This document shows positions 1 through 12,094 of a stretch of 64,000 bases of DNA, in pieces. Every line of letters begins with the position of its first letter. The first letter of the stretch is position 1. The stretch comes from Anaeramoeba flamelloides (Eukaryota > Metamonada > Anaeramoebidae). Where the stretch lies: positions 9,114,001-9,178,000 of the forward strand of contig JANTQA010000029.1 of NCBI GenBank assembly GCA_027625915.1, in the 5' to 3' direction. Made by a program: the position numbers and the translations under genes. The notes beneath the pieces are model-generated. The model did not search any database, was not told the DNA's origin, and saw only the letters and a list, made by a program, of their open reading frames with translations.

Positions 1-427
1 AGTTGAAATATTTTTTAAAAACTGGGTTCCAGGGATGTAAAAGAGTTGAGTCTAGATTTAACGATTTAACTACATTCTTGTAAACTTTGCGTAGTCTATA
101 TCTTAACTACAATCAGCGGTACTTTCTGGTTCAAATATTCAAAATTATAGTTTTTGTAATTCCATAATACATGGGTGCTGTTGAATTTTATAAATTGTGG
201 AAACTTTGAATTTGATTATTTGAAGTTCTTTAATTATTACTCTAATAATTTTTGTCCCTTGGTATACTAATTAATATTCTAATTTTGGATCTTTTTCTAA
301 TTTTAACCTTATTGATTTTTTTCAATTTGATTTTTCTAGTTTTAGGAATCGATTTATATTCCAGTTGGTTTGTATTTAATAGTCATATATCAATCTTTAC
401 TTTAGGTGTATAAATTAATCATAATAA

Positions 428-908
428 AGTAGTGAAAAAAATACCTGACAAGATTTTCAATTGTGAATATTATAAAAATTGTAGTGTAATTTCTTTTATT
501 TAAAATCAAAGACTTTTATCTAAGAAGCATCCTTTTAAAATTATAACTCATCCACATATTAGAATGATGATTAATTAATTTACATTTGTTCAAAAGATTA
601 TTCAATCAATCAAAAAACAAGAATAAACAATGGTCATTTTCCAAACTCGAGTAAACCTCTTTAAAACTCGATTGTTTTTTAAAAAAAGTTGATCTACTTT
701 AGGCTATCAAACAATCACATGAGTATTCTAGAGACCACTCACTTTAATGAACTTGGGGTAGGTTTATAGGTAGGTTCATAAAAATATTGGTTAGTTATAA
801 AAAGGATTTGATTATAAATAAAAGATATTACTCAACAATTTTCCTAATATTCACAATTCCAAAAGCTTACCAGGTAAAATTTTCATTTATGTTATTTTTT
901 TCCCTACT
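428..908 (+). mobile_element. Family 1 TIR element (MITE-like), diverged copy
   Basis: The left end reads AGTAGTGAAAAAAATACC and the right end is the near-complement, finishing TTTTTTCCCTACT. The interior aligns by eye along its whole length with the copy at 36029-36523, including a shared block near 740-860 and the segment before the right end. The termini have drifted from each other, so this is an older copy. It contains no transposase frame, which fits a non-autonomous DNA element. The superfamily is not clear. Confidence 0.7.
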
Positions 909-2590
909 ATAAATTAATAATTATTTGAACAAAAAAAAATTAACTGGTTTATTGATAAATCTCCAAATTCTTTCAAAAATACATTCTTTTAAACCAAATA
1001 TTTTGAATCTAAATTATGAAATAACTTGAAATATGACATTTGTGTGGAGTAATGCTGAATTCATTATGTTATATGTGTTGTAGTAAACAATTAAGTTTTC
1101 ACAAATGATATAGACCTTTTTGAAATACAATGAAGGACCTTTGGTTTTTTCTAACGAAATTTCAAGATAAAAAATATCTTTAATTATTTTCTAAAATTTT
1201 TATTTGTATCTTTACTAGATGTGGTCTTCTGAGGATTCATCACGAATTTTTTTATTGTCCTAAAGGGTCTTTCCAAGGTAATGCTAAATCTATTAAAGAC
1301 ATTGTTATTATAAGAAAAAGATTAACTAGGGTATTTCAAAAAAAATATTTCATTCTTCTTATTTTTTTTTTTTATTTTTAAAATAATATTCTCTTTTTCT
1401 TGATCTTCCATTATCCAAATTGATATGATATAATTACGAGAAATATTAATACTTGGTGAATTAATTTATATTATATTTATTTCAAAATATGAATATTACA
1501 ATATTTCCAAATAATGAAACAAAATTTTATTTTTTTTTTTTTTAAGAAAAATAAGGTCTTTATCAATTTCAATTTAAAATGAACAATATATTCATGAGGA
1601 AACAAACAATTTATTAAAGAATAAAAAATAATTTTAAAAATTTCCCATTCTCTTCAAAATTCTATTATATTAAAAATTTTTTAAACCCCTTTTTAATAAA
1701 AAAACGGAGAATAATATAATAAATGTTGGGTTTATTACAATGTGTGTTTAGAGTGTTAATTCATATATTTTATGGAAAAAATATTACAAATTTATGTTAA
1801 GCTTCATTGGATTAAATTAAAAGAAGGGGTAAATGATCAATAAAAAAAAGAATGTATTGGGAAATTAAAAAAAAAGAAGAATTTATTGTTAAAAATAACC
1901 TTTCGGCCTCAAGGGGGATTGATTATTGTGTTGTTTTACTTTGACTTCTCAAAAAGAATTTTTCCTTCTTGGGATTGGACAAAATACTATAAAGCTCGAA
2001 GTTAAAAACATTACAAAAATAAAATTATTAAATAAATCTTTGATTGAAAATTTTAAATAATAAATGACTTTAAGTAGTTTTCAAGTTTAAATTCACATTA
2101 TAAAACCTTTCAAACTTGTATAAGTATCTGGAAAAAATATTTAGAACAGGCATAGGAATTGTTATGTTTTTATATATTTGAAATGTAATATTATGAAATT
2201 TTGGAAAGGTTCTAAGAGATGAAAAGATGTAAAAATTAGTTTTATTTTTGATATTTCCCAAATTTATTTGTAAAAAAAACTCTTAGTAGGTAAATTTAAA
2301 CTGGGTTTATACTATAGTCAAAATAAAGTGTGCAAAAAAATTTAATCTCTGTTTCAAAATTAATAGTTTTTTTTTTTTTTTTGTTATAGAAGACCTATAC
2401 ACTAACTGGTTAAACAAACTGATAATAAACCCTTAGAAAACATGGTGTTGGTTTCTTAAATTTCTATTATTTAAAATTAAATTCAAAAAATGAAGGATCA
2501 AGTTTCAAAATTTATATTAAAAAATAGAGTTGATTTTTTAGAAAATTATTATAATAAAAAAAATACAACAATTCATCACAATTGAGAATA

Positions 2591-2842
2591 TTACGGAAAA
2601 TTTTCAACTATTTGCATGAAAAATTTCTTTCCTAACTTAAATTTTACTGGAAATACCAAGGGGCCCACTTTCAAAATTGATTTGAACTTAGGTATACTAT
2701 TTTGTAGTAGATTGGATGTTGCCTTGGAACAAGAAAAAAAAAAGCACAGATTATATTTTGAAACACAGATCATTGCCGTTATACACGCATTATTATGATC
2801 ACTGGCCAACTCTTTCAAAAACATTTTAATCCAAAATTTCAC
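2591..2842 (-). pseudogene. Unassigned protein-like stretch, possibly transposase-derived
   Basis: An 83-codon frame lies in a patch less AT-rich than its surroundings. A stretch with SDHNNACITA followed about 25 residues later by SKATSNLLQ loosely recalls the spacing of acidic and aromatic/His motifs in MULE-type transposases, but the expected C-x2-H is not visible. The opposite strand is also open here. I do not recognise the protein, and chance openness is a real alternative. Confidence 0.15.
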
Positions 2843-3048
2843 TTTTTTATCAGAAAAACCCTATCCTAAAGGTCATCTGATTTTAGTGTTTGTGCCTGAC
2901 CCAATTTATTTTTTTGAAATTTTCTGAAAGTTTTTCTTTTTTTGAAAAACAATCACATTTCTTCTAAGTGATTTATTACACAACAAACAATATAACCAAA
3001 TAAACCTAGAACAAAGTTAAGTAATGAATAAAAAAAAAAACAACAGTT

Positions 3049-3242
3049 CAGTCAGTTCCACTTTTCAGGCAAAAACTTCGAAGAAATTTAAGGCACAAAA
3101 AAAATCTCAAATTAAGGCACAAAATTCGAATTCTAGCAAAATAATTTGTGTAAAAACAATTCCAAATTATCTGCCTTAATTTGAGATTTTTTTCTGCCTT
3201 ATATTTCGTTGAAAGTTTGTGTCTTAAAAGTGGAACTGACTG
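3049..3242. mobile_element. Family 2 palindromic element, copy 1
   Basis: This snap-back unit of about 194 bp begins CAGTCAGTTCCACTTTT and ends with the complement, AAAAGTGGAACTGACTG. Both arms carry the AAGGCAC motif repeated two to three times. The arms pair over most of their length around a short AT-rich centre. No coding capacity. Confidence 0.85.
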
Positions 3243-4264
3243 TAATGAAATAGATTAAGTAAAAGAAAAAGATCAAGAAAAAAGAAAAACCCCAATAATA
3301 TTGGAAAATTATTACCAAAAATAAGTTCATTGTAAATTCCTTTCTAAAATTCGATGCAAAAAAATACCGTCAAATATTAAATTAGTTCAACAGTTCCAAA
3401 AAGGAAACGAATTCAATTCGGTAATGACCAGTTTAAGATTTTCTTTTTGTTAAAGTCCAAGAGTTATTCAATTAAAATAAAACTGTGAAAATTAAAATAA
3501 TTAACCTTCAAATTTTCTAAAATTCAAAAAGATGTCATTGTACTTCTGTATTCTAATTATTTTGGTCCAAGATTTGGTACTATCTATTTTAATAATTGAG
3601 ATTTTCATTTGAAAAAGTTCTTCATGAACTGTTTTAAAAAGGTATTTTTTTAATCAGAGAAAGAATTTTCATCTTAAAGTCCCTATTTTATAACCAAGCT
3701 TTCTGTCCACAAAAAGATTTTTTGATTGTAGCTCAGAGATGTAAGTAATTATTTTGATAAAAATTTTTATCAAAACAAAGAGTATTTTTCACAATAATTT
3801 CCTTCACAAAACCTTTGAAATTCAGAACAATATGGCCAAGGTGTTTCTGTTAAAATCTACTTGATTACAATCGAAATTACACTCAGAATTTTTTAATTCC
3901 ATTAACTAAAATATGTTGGGATCTTAAGAAAAAAATTTATAGAATATTTTTAAAGTCTCTTCCTGATATTTGCAATTGAAAGTGAACACTATTTCAGTGG
4001 GTGACGTTTTTTTCAAATCTGAGATATGTTTTTAATTCAGTATTATTCGTCTGACTCAAAGTATTGTAAAATTTATCACTAAGAAAAAGGAACAAATAAA
4101 GGCACATTTTTCCAACATTTGCTTTGAGTCTTTTGGGTAATAACAAAGAAATACAAAGTGACAATTTTTTCCTATTTAGCATTTTAATCACAGAAAAAAA
4201 TAGTAATTGACGATTTTTGTTGTTTTTCAAACAAACTTTCCAAAACTTTATCTATATTTCATTT

Positions 4265-4430
4265 AGTCTTTTCCTCTTTGTCAAATAAATCCTTCGTTAC
4301 AAAATTTCTCACGACAAGAATAGCACAATCCATACAAATAATTTCAAGACTTTTTCGAACTTTCAGACTGACAGTCTGCAAGATTTCAGTCTCTGATATT
4401 CTTTCATATTGTTTCAATTTTCAAATACTT
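4265..4430 (-). pseudogene. Unrecognised coding-like block (exon or gene remnant)
   Basis: On the minus strand an open frame reads about 55 codons to a TGA, with a protein-like mix including SETEILQTVSLKVRKSLE and ending in a charged DKEEKTK tail. After the TGA the same frame stays open for another 24 codons (NIDKVLESLFEKQQ). Codon content is unlike the surrounding spacer. There is no clear initiating Met or upstream exon. It could be a 3' exon of an undetected gene or a decayed copy. I do not recognise the family. Confidence 0.3.
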
Positions 4431-4816
4431 GATACAAACTTTTGTAAGCCAAAAAAAGGGGATAAAATAATAATTAACAAAAGATAACATTTTGAATTTA
4501 ATTGAAATTTTTGAAAGTTATCCAAAAGAAAAATATTTGTAAACTTTCAATAACCTGAAACTCTTTTTATGAAAACTCCAAAATTGGAAAGTTGTTTAAA
4601 TTACATGTTTTTAAAAGTTTAAATTGTAAAAACTTTTAAATTGAAAGTTGTTGCATTGTGATCTTGTAATTCCTTTCAAAATTTGGAACAATTTCAAAAA
4701 AACAAAGTGTTGCTAAGGAAAAAAAGTTAAGACAATTTTTGTCCTATTCTTGTCGTGCTAAATTAAATATTTTTTCATTTTTTATTATTTTCTTTTTTAA
4801 TTAATTTTATTTTCAA

Positions 4817-4869
4817 ATGGCTCAAGGAAGACTCGGAACTGTATGTTTCAATCCAACAATCTTTTCTTT

Positions 4870-4914
<45 letters not shown>

Positions 4915-5698
4915 TGTTTATTTTTTTTTTTTTTTTCTCCATTTTTACGTTTTACTTTAAAACTCGTTTTTTATTTAATTATTTTTTTTTCTATTTATAG
5001 GAACTTGTTTGGTTAAACCAATCCCCAATTGAAGGTGTAACAGCCGGACCAAAAGGAAAAGACATGAATAACTGGGTTGCTACCATCATTGGACCAAATG
5101 GAACACCTTATGAAGGAGGAAAATTCAAATTAAACATCAAATTCCCAACAGACTACCCATTTAAAGCACCAACAGTATGTTTCTTCCTTTTGTTCTCATA
5201 AAAATAAAAAAAAATTTTTTCTCTTTTTCTTGTTTTCTAATTTTTTCCTTTTTTATTTTATTTTTTATTTTTTTTTTTTTAATTTTTTTTTATTTGTTAA
5301 TTACTTTTTGGTTATAGGTTACTTTCACAACAAAAATTTATCACCCAAATGTAACAGAAGAAGGAAACATTTGTTTGTCAATTCTCGATAATGTAATTCT
5401 TTCCACATCTCAAAAGAAATTTTCCCTCTCTTCCAAGAATTATTTTATTTAATTTTTTTATTTTAATTTTTTTTTTTGATTTTTTTTTTTTTCTGTCTTT
5501 TTCATAAATTTAATTTTGTTTGAATAGGAATGGGCACCATCTGTAAGAATTATTCAAGTCCTTGAAGAAATTGTTGAAGTATTCAAACACCCAAATGTTG
5601 ATCACCCAGCCCAACCACAAATTGCCGTTCAATACAAAGACAACAGATCTGCTTTTAACACAGAAGCAAAAAAACTTACCAAAAAATATGCAAAATAA
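4817..5698 (+). CDS. Ubiquitin-conjugating enzyme E2, UBC4/UBE2D class
   Basis: This E2 carries ubiquitin as a thioester and passes it to substrates with an E3 ligase, in the cytosol and nucleus. Four exons are inferred: 4817-4840, 5001-5174, 5318-5392 and 5528-5698, with phase-0 introns of 160, 143 and 135 nt. Donors are GTATGT, GTATGT and GTAATT; acceptors end ATAG. The spliced protein is 147 aa, the exact length of UBE2D. It has PTDYPFKAP (residues 57-65), the HPN triad (75-77) and catalytic Cys85 in GNICLSIL, the same position as in UBE2D. The first exon encodes only eight residues (MAQGRLGT), and Glu9-Leu10 aligns with the family N-terminal helix. Class is secure from length and the Cys position; exact orthology among UBC4-like paralogues is not. 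Intron 1 carries a T-run of about 48 nt. Confidence 0.95.
4872..4919 (+). repeat. T-run of about 48 nt in E2 intron 1
   Basis: An uninterrupted T-run sits in the first intron of the E2 gene, followed by more T-rich sequence up to the acceptor. Its length probably varies between alleles or assemblies. Confidence 0.9.
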
Positions 5699-6118
5699 AT
5701 AGCTTTCCTGAAAACCTTTCTACCTTCTTTTCGTTTTATGGTGTGGACATGGATCGATTTTTCATAAACTGGCAAAACCTCATAACATAATATAAAAAAC
5801 ATTTTGACTATCGAAACTTGAAAAATTTTTTTTTATTTTTTTTTTATTGAAGAATAGTTCACATCGGAAAACACGAAAATAATACTCAAGTTCTCAACCA
5901 AGACATTTTTAATTCTTTTTTATTCCTTTTAATTTTGTTTTTGCTTTTATATCTTTTTCTAATTTTGAGCTCCCAATTTGTTCTGCATATAAGTTTTTTC
6001 AATTTTTTTTTTAGACTTGCCTTTCTTTTGAGAAGATTTTTGTACCATCGCTAGGTTTTGTTTTTTTTAATAATTCTTTCAACAAGTCTCTTAATTTTAG
6101 TTATCTAATTCAAATGCC

Positions 6119-6212
6119 ATTAAGGGACTAATCTCTATTAAATTATTTTACCTAAATTTAATAGAGATTGAGAAAATTTTTTGCCAATTACTTAGATCAG
6201 AAAGACCCCGGC
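6119..6212 (+). repeat. Family 4 short hairpin repeat, copy 1
   Basis: A unit of about 95 bp contains TTAAGGGACTAATCTC and an internal inverted pair around CTCTATTAAAT / ATTTAATAGAG, followed by a shared tail with AAAGACCC. The same unit occurs in reverse orientation at 18522-18616. Confidence 0.75.
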
Positions 6213-6955
6213 TGATTTTAAAGATTAAACATATTTCTTGATAATAGAATCCTTATTAAGAAATTGGTTAAAAAAAAAATAATAGGAACTCATACTTTAC
6301 AAAATGATAACAATCAAACAATAATTACGATTTCTATCTACTGGCACTTTTTAGCCTTGCTCTATAATTTTTCCTGGACACAAAAACAATTAAGGTTTAG
6401 CTATATTTTAAGCACAAAAAATACTATCTTTATAACACGTAATGTATTTTCTGACTTAAAGGAAACCTGGGTAAAGAAATCTGGGTATGTATATTATATT
6501 TTATTTCCCATGAATTTTTCACATAGGCAAAAATAACTTCCTCAATATAATTTCAAAATTTCCATTGAAAAAGTTTGAAAATCAAAACCTCCTATGAATG
6601 TGGGTTTCACTTCATTTTAAAATATTGTAGAGCCAACAATGATTGTATACATTTACTTTCAGATAAATAGAAAGTAAGAGATCTATAAGGTATAAAATAA
6701 CCTTTTAAACTAAAATTCAAAAATTTTCACACAGTTCAAATGGTTCAAATTATGACAATAAATAAACTTCATTTCAAAATCATTGACTTATTAAAAATCA
6801 AATTTTGAAAATAAATTGTTTTATAAATTGAATTTATCTATTTTAAAAAAAAAATATTATTTTAATATCCTGTTCTATACACTAGAAATATTTGTTTTTA
6901 ATCTGAAGATAAAATAAAAAAAAAAATTAAAAAAAATAAAAAATAAAAAAGCTAT

Positions 6956-7456
6956 ATTAGGGAAAAAAATATCTTGAACTGAAAACAATCCCTGGAAAGA
7001 TAGTTCCTTAAGAATATTAGTAAAATTGATGTGTAATTTCTTTTATTTTTTAATCAAAACCTTTTTTTAATTAACCAATTTTTTGACCAACACAGTAATA
7101 AACCCATCTAAAGTTCAATAAAGTAGGGTGACTATAGAATACTTATGTAATTGTTTGATAGCCTAAGTAGATTAAAACCATTTTTGAAAACTAATAGGGT
7201 TTTATAGAGGTTTGTTATGAGTTTGGAAACTGATAATTTTTCTTCTTGTTTTTTGATTGATTGAATGCTGTTTTGAAAAACTATGATTTCATCAATCATC
7301 ATTCTAATGAGTGTGTGAGTTATAATTTTAAAAGTTTGATTCTTAAAAAAAAGGATTGACTTTTAAATAAATGAAATTACACAACAATTTCACTAAAATT
7401 AATAATTAAAAATCCTTTCCGATATTATTTTCAGCCCGGTATTTTTTTTCACTACT
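6956..7456 (-). mobile_element. Family 1 TIR element, reversed copy
   Basis: About 501 bp, with ends reading TTAGGGAAAAAAATA and TATTTTTTTTCACTACT. The interior matches the reverse complement of the copy at 36029-36523, including GATAGCCTAAGTAGAT, whose complement occurs there. It is diverged and has no open reading frame of note. Confidence 0.7.
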
Positions 7457-7585
7457 TTACATAAGTTCTGACATTTAGTTCATAATTTCATTCAAATTGA
7501 AAATAATTTTGATTTTACTAATCCTATAAAAATCATTTTTTTATCATTATGCTTTTTTTTTTCATTTCTCGATATTTGAATTATG

Positions 7586-7900
7586 TAACTTGTTTAGTTT
7601 GATCCATATTTTTTTTTTGACAATTGATGTTAAGCTAAAGTTGTGATATTCGAAATAGAATAACTCAGTATAAATAAGTTGAAGAAATCTAACCAATCGA
7701 CTAATCAATATTCCTAATAGAATCTAAGCAAATTTTATAATGTGTTTTTTTTTATCTATCTGTCTCCAAAAATTTAACACACTCTTGACTTATTAGTTTT
7801 AGGGATTATTTATTGTTTTTTGAGTATTGTACTTATAAACAATTGATAAAAATTCAATTATTGTTGATCCTAATTCTTTAAAGATCTAGCCAAGTGTTTT
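7586..7900 (-). repeat. Family 5 dispersed repeat
   Basis: The reverse complement aligns by eye with 18872-19160, sharing ATTAGGAATATTGAT, the AACTTTAxCxTAA block and TACAATACTC. No terminal inverted repeat or coding frame was seen, so the element class is unknown. Confidence 0.6.
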
Positions 7901-8294
7901 TGAATCTTTTTGATGAGTATATAATTAAATGGTATTGGAACATATATTTTCTCAATTTTTTGGATTGATTCAATTTCTTTAAGAATTTACACACACTTAC
8001 CAGTCCCGATACTATCCCCATTCCAAAAGAATTCATTCACTGGTATCTCCTTAGTGATCTAGAGCAACTAAATTCCCAAAATTCAAAAGAAGTATCTACA
8101 TTTCACAATTTTACTTCAGCCTTTTAAATCCTGTAAAGCGAAAAGTGAATTTTGTTTTACTTCTTCTTTTTACTTAGAAAAACTATTAACTTACTTATAA
8201 AATCAATAATTATAAAAAGTCGAACACCCACTAAAATAACTCTACATACCCACTCCTTAACCAAAAAAAAATTTTTTTCTTAATTTTTAAAACA

Positions 8295-8359
8295 AAAATA
8301 AAATAAAATAAAATAAAATAAAATAAAATAAAATAAAATAAAATAAAATAAAATAAAAT
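8295..8359 (+). repeat. (AAAAT)n microsatellite
   Basis: About 13 perfect copies of a pentanucleotide repeat. Confidence 0.95.
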
Positions 8360-10390
8360 GATTGGAAACCATACAAATTAAGTTTCTTACTAGAAAATTA
8401 TTAGAAAGAGGATTTGGAAGAATTTTTTAAATTTAACCTAAAAATAATTTTTATACAAAGTAGGAAATAATGAATCTTTTCTAATATTGTTTACATGAAA
8501 AAAATTAAGGGTATTTGTGGTTTTTATAACAACACCCGTTTCACTTGAGGTTGGATTCGATATCTTCTTTTAAAATTTTTGAAAATATACATAGTTTGAA
8601 AGCAATTTATTTATTTCTATTATAATTTCTTCTTACCCCTGAATATACAAAAATTGGATAGTTATTATCAGAATAATAATCGATTTCATTTTTCAACATA
8701 CTGTACTTATTTTTTTTTGTAAGTTGTGATTATTTTTGAATTCTAATTTTTTTGTTATGCTTTGTTAGTTTTTTCTTATTACTTTATTTTTACTTTCAAT
8801 TCATTTGTACTGGATTACGTTAGGGTTAAATCTTTTGTTAAATAAAATTAATTGTTTTTAAAAAACCCTTAATACAAATTTAGAGTTTCAGGAAGTGCCT
8901 AGGTGTTCCAAAATTCAAAGAATATAGAAAAAGCTTTGATTTAACTCAATTCTTTTAAATTCGGGAAAATATAACGGAAAATAGGATATAATTTTGTTGA
9001 ATCACCTCTGCTCAACAATAAAAAACAATAATTGTTTTTTTTTATTATCTTTTTATTATTTAACGGAGGAGTAATTAATTCCTCTTATTTACCAATGGTT
9101 CTTTTTTCATTTACCAAATTAAAAAAAAATATATGCACTTGTAGACACTCTACAGGACTTGAATGCACTCCCCGGATTCCTAAATTTTTATTTAAAAATT
9201 ATAATAAAGACTCAAAGATAAATTTATTCCGCACTAGTGCTTATAAATATATCCAGGCTTTTTATATAAATAATATTAAAAATATAATTTATTTTTCATA
9301 TATTCGATATATTAATTTTTTTTAATACAGATATCAAAATTTTATGATTATTTTCATCGGCTGGGAAGCTCCAGGAAAAAATAAATTTTTTAAGGGAAAA
9401 ATATAAAAGGGAATCATAAAAAAAAAAGTCATTAATTCTTTATTACCCTTTTCAATTCAAACAAACAAAGGCTGTATTAAATTCTTTACCAACTAAAAAT
9501 ATTTCAAACATACTGATCAATTTGAAACCGTTGTTGAATGGAAAAACAACTTTTTTATTTTCAGATTGTTAATCTACATTTACATAATTCCTAATTTCAG
9601 AAAAAAACATTTAAAAGATTCAAATTATTTACTCCAATTACTAGATTTGAATAACTGTTTTTATATTATTTTTGAAAATAGTGTAAGAAAACTCATAACC
9701 AAAATAAAAATCACACTATTTAAACATCCAAGCCTCATTTATTATCAAAATCCAATGACACCATTGTATTTTTGTTGATAACAACTAATTTTGGAAACAA
9801 ATTTTTAAAAAATTCATTTTTAAAACAAAAGTTAAAATTCATACCAGTATAAGATCCTACAACAAAAAACTCAAATAATTGGGCTTCGCATCAAACATAA
9901 GATAATTTTTTTTCTATATTTCATTGATCATAACCCTAAAGGTTTACAATGAAAAATGTTTTGACTTTTTTTTTCACTTTAACCCCTAATTTTTGACAGA
10001 CTTTTTTGATCATTTCTCTTTCCAAGATTAAAACTAATATCACAATATTTCTCTTAATAGAATTTAAATAACTGTGACACAGATAAAAAAGTAATTTGGT
10101 CTTTGATAGTTCTAATTGCTCTTTTTGTTCTTTATTTAAGATAAGATCATTTGCTAGAAATATGCATTTATCTTATTTAATTCAATTTTTTTTACAAACA
10201 ACAAGTTAAACAATCAAAGAAAAGTAGAAAATTTTGTTTGTTATGTTTTTGTTTTAATATTTTCGTGAGTAGTCGGTTCGTTTTTTGAATAAACAAAAAA
10301 ATAGAAATTGTTAAAAGCTTTTGGTTATTTTTTCCCTTTAAAATCTTTTTTTTTTTTTTTCTCATTTTTGAATTTTATTTTCCAGCCCTT

Positions 10391-12094
10391 ATGAGCACAA
10401 ACGAACACAAATCACTTTTACAAAAAAACAAAGTCAGTAAAGCTTCATATCGGCTTATATCTGTGGACGTATTGCGGGGGATTTTTTTATTTATTATGAC
10501 CTTTGTGAATAATTCAGGTGACAAATGGACAGATCATGGACCATGGAACGGGTTCCGATTAGCGGATGTTGTTATGCCGGGGTTTCTTTTCACAGTTGGG
10601 TTTTCGATTGTTTTGTCTTTTACAAGGCTGCTGTCAAGAGGGGTTCCGAGGAAGCAATTGGTCAAAAAAGTTTTGATCAGAACCTTGAAGTTAATCGGAT
10701 TGGGCTTATTTTTAGCTGGCCACATCCCTTATTATAATTTTAAAACTCTGCGTATCCCAGGCGTTCTTCAACGGATTGCAATTGCTTATTTAATTGGGTC
10801 CTTGACTGTCCTGCTGATGCCTGTGTTTTCTTTTACGTGGTTTTCACAGACAAAAAACTGTTTTCTGCTTCACCTGAGGGTGCTTTGCCAATACTCCCTT
10901 TGGTGGCTGATAGGGATCAGCATCCAAATTATTTACTTGTGTGTAACCTTTCTGTCAAAGATTGGTGGCTGCCCAAGGGGGTCCATTGAGGCTGATTGCA
11001 ATGTCGCCGCGCACATCGATCGAGCAATTTTGACGACAAACCACATGTATTCAAGACCAACATGCCTTGAATTGGAGAAGAACCCCTGTAAATTCTTTGA
11101 TCCTGAGGGAATCTTTACAACAGCGTTCGGTGCTCCGGGGTCCGTGTTCTTTGGGATCTATTTTGGAATAATTTGGGTTCATGCTTTAAATGGTGATTTG
11201 AATACAAGAAAAAAGAAATTGGGTTCAAGCTCGAATTCAATTCTAAATTCTTCTTCTCCTATATCATCATTTTCCTCAAGTTCGGAAAATAATACCAAGA
11301 CAAATAATAATAAAACTTCAATACAAGAGAAAGAAAAGTACCAAAAGAATCAAAATGAAGAATCAAGCATTTCATTTTCTGATCAAAGTTCACAATCTAC
11401 TGGATCTAACGAATTAAATATTTCAAATAAAAAGGAAAAAAAAAATTTATTTTCAAGTTCTGGGAATAGTGATCAAGACAAAACACAACCTCTGAAAAAT
11501 TTAAAGTCCCCAAGAAGTCAATCAATTTTTCAAACTTTGTCGACATCTCTGGATGTATTAAATTTAAATTTTAAATATAAAAATGTCAGATTTTCAACTA
11601 AAGATCTAATATTACATTGGTTGATCGTCTCCTTGTTCTGTTTAATATTTGGAATTGTACTTCATTTCACCGTTTTCCCAATCAACAAAAACCTCTATTC
11701 AACATCATATATTAGTTTAAATGTCGGTATTTCTGGTTGCGTCCTTTGTGTTTTATATTTGGGAATAGAATACTTTTGGAAATTCCGCTACCAAAACCAG
11801 CCAAACAAAAGACCCATTTGGGTTTTACCCTTTGTTTCTCTTGGAATGAATTCAATATTTGTATTTATCGCGGATCCAATGCTTCAGATTTCCTTAGGGA
11901 TCAGAGGCAGCGATTGGGCTTATTTCTTTTATGGAGACCAAAAAAAATCTTTTAATACACTCATTTGGAAACATCTGTTTTTAAGCTGGATGAGCGAAAA
12001 TACTGCTAAAATTATCTGGGGTCTATGTGATTCCATTACCTTTTCAATTATAACAACAATTTTATATAAGAAAAAGATCTTTTTTAAAGTATAA
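10391..12094 (+). CDS. HGSNAT-like membrane acetyltransferase (DUF5009/YeiB-related)
   Basis: A 567-aa, single-exon membrane protein of the heparan-alpha-glucosaminide N-acetyltransferase family. In animals this enzyme moves the acetyl group of cytosolic acetyl-CoA onto terminal glucosamine in the lysosome. Family signatures are SVDVLRG (24-30), FVNNSG (38-43), the DHGPWNG box with His49 at the site of the catalytic His of human HGSNAT, LADVVMPGFLFTVG (54-67), RIPGVLQRIAIAYLIG (about 121-136) and SLGMNSIFVF near the end. Multiple hydrophobic helices are evident. The long animal N-terminal luminal domain is absent. Residues about 270-390 form a Ser/Asn/Lys-rich low-complexity insert between membrane segments. 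The start is the first ATG and leaves about 20 residues before the first conserved motif. The family is secure; the substrate in this organism is not. Confidence 0.9.
   Translation: MSTNEHKSLLQKNKVSKASYRLISVDVLRGIFLFIMTFVNNSGDKWTDHGPWNGFRLADVVMPGFLFTVGFSIVLSFTRLLSRGVPRKQLVKKVLIRTLKLIGLGLFLAGHIPYYNFKTLRIPGVLQRIAIAYLIGSLTVLLMPVFSFTWFSQTKNCFLLHLRVLCQYSLWWLIGISIQIIYLCVTFLSKIGGCPRGSIEADCNVAAHIDRAILTTNHMYSRPTCLELEKNPCKFFDPEGIFTTAFGAPGSVFFGIYFGIIWVHALNGDLNTRKKKLGSSSNSILNSSSPISSFSSSSENNTKTNNNKTSIQEKEKYQKNQNEESSISFSDQSSQSTGSNELNISNKKEKKNLFSSSGNSDQDKTQPLKNLKSPRSQSIFQTLSTSLDVLNLNFKYKNVRFSTKDLILHWLIVSLFCLIFGIVLHFTVFPINKNLYSTSYISLNVGISGCVLCVLYLGIEYFWKFRYQNQPNKRPIWVLPFVSLGMNSIFVFIADPMLQISLGIRGSDWAYFFYGDQKKSFNTLIWKHLFLSWMSENTAKIIWGLCDSITFSIITTILYKKKIFFKV

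Larger units (their letters stand above)
1..4816. other. AT-rich intergenic region with repeats
   Basis: No complete gene is visible. The stretch holds a family 1 TIR element (428-908), a family 2 palindrome (3049-3242), a coding-like minus-strand block (4265-4430) and two weaker protein-like stretches (about 1210-1370 on + and 2591-2842 on -). The rest is AT-rich with frequent stops in all frames. Confidence 0.6.
5699..10390. other. AT-rich intergenic region
   Basis: No gene can be supported here. It contains a short hairpin repeat (6119-6212), a family 1 element (6956-7456), a family 5 repeat (about 7586-7900) and an (AAAAT)n microsatellite (8295-8359). Short open frames at 6264-6536, 9032-9325 and 9566-9778 have no recognisable features. 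TTTTCCAG just before the next ATG could be a splice acceptor of a 5'-UTR intron. Confidence 0.5.

Noticed and set aside
9032-9778. Open frames at 9032-9325 and 9566-9778
   Set aside because: No domain, no splice partners and AT-driven composition; other frames over the same bases look no worse.
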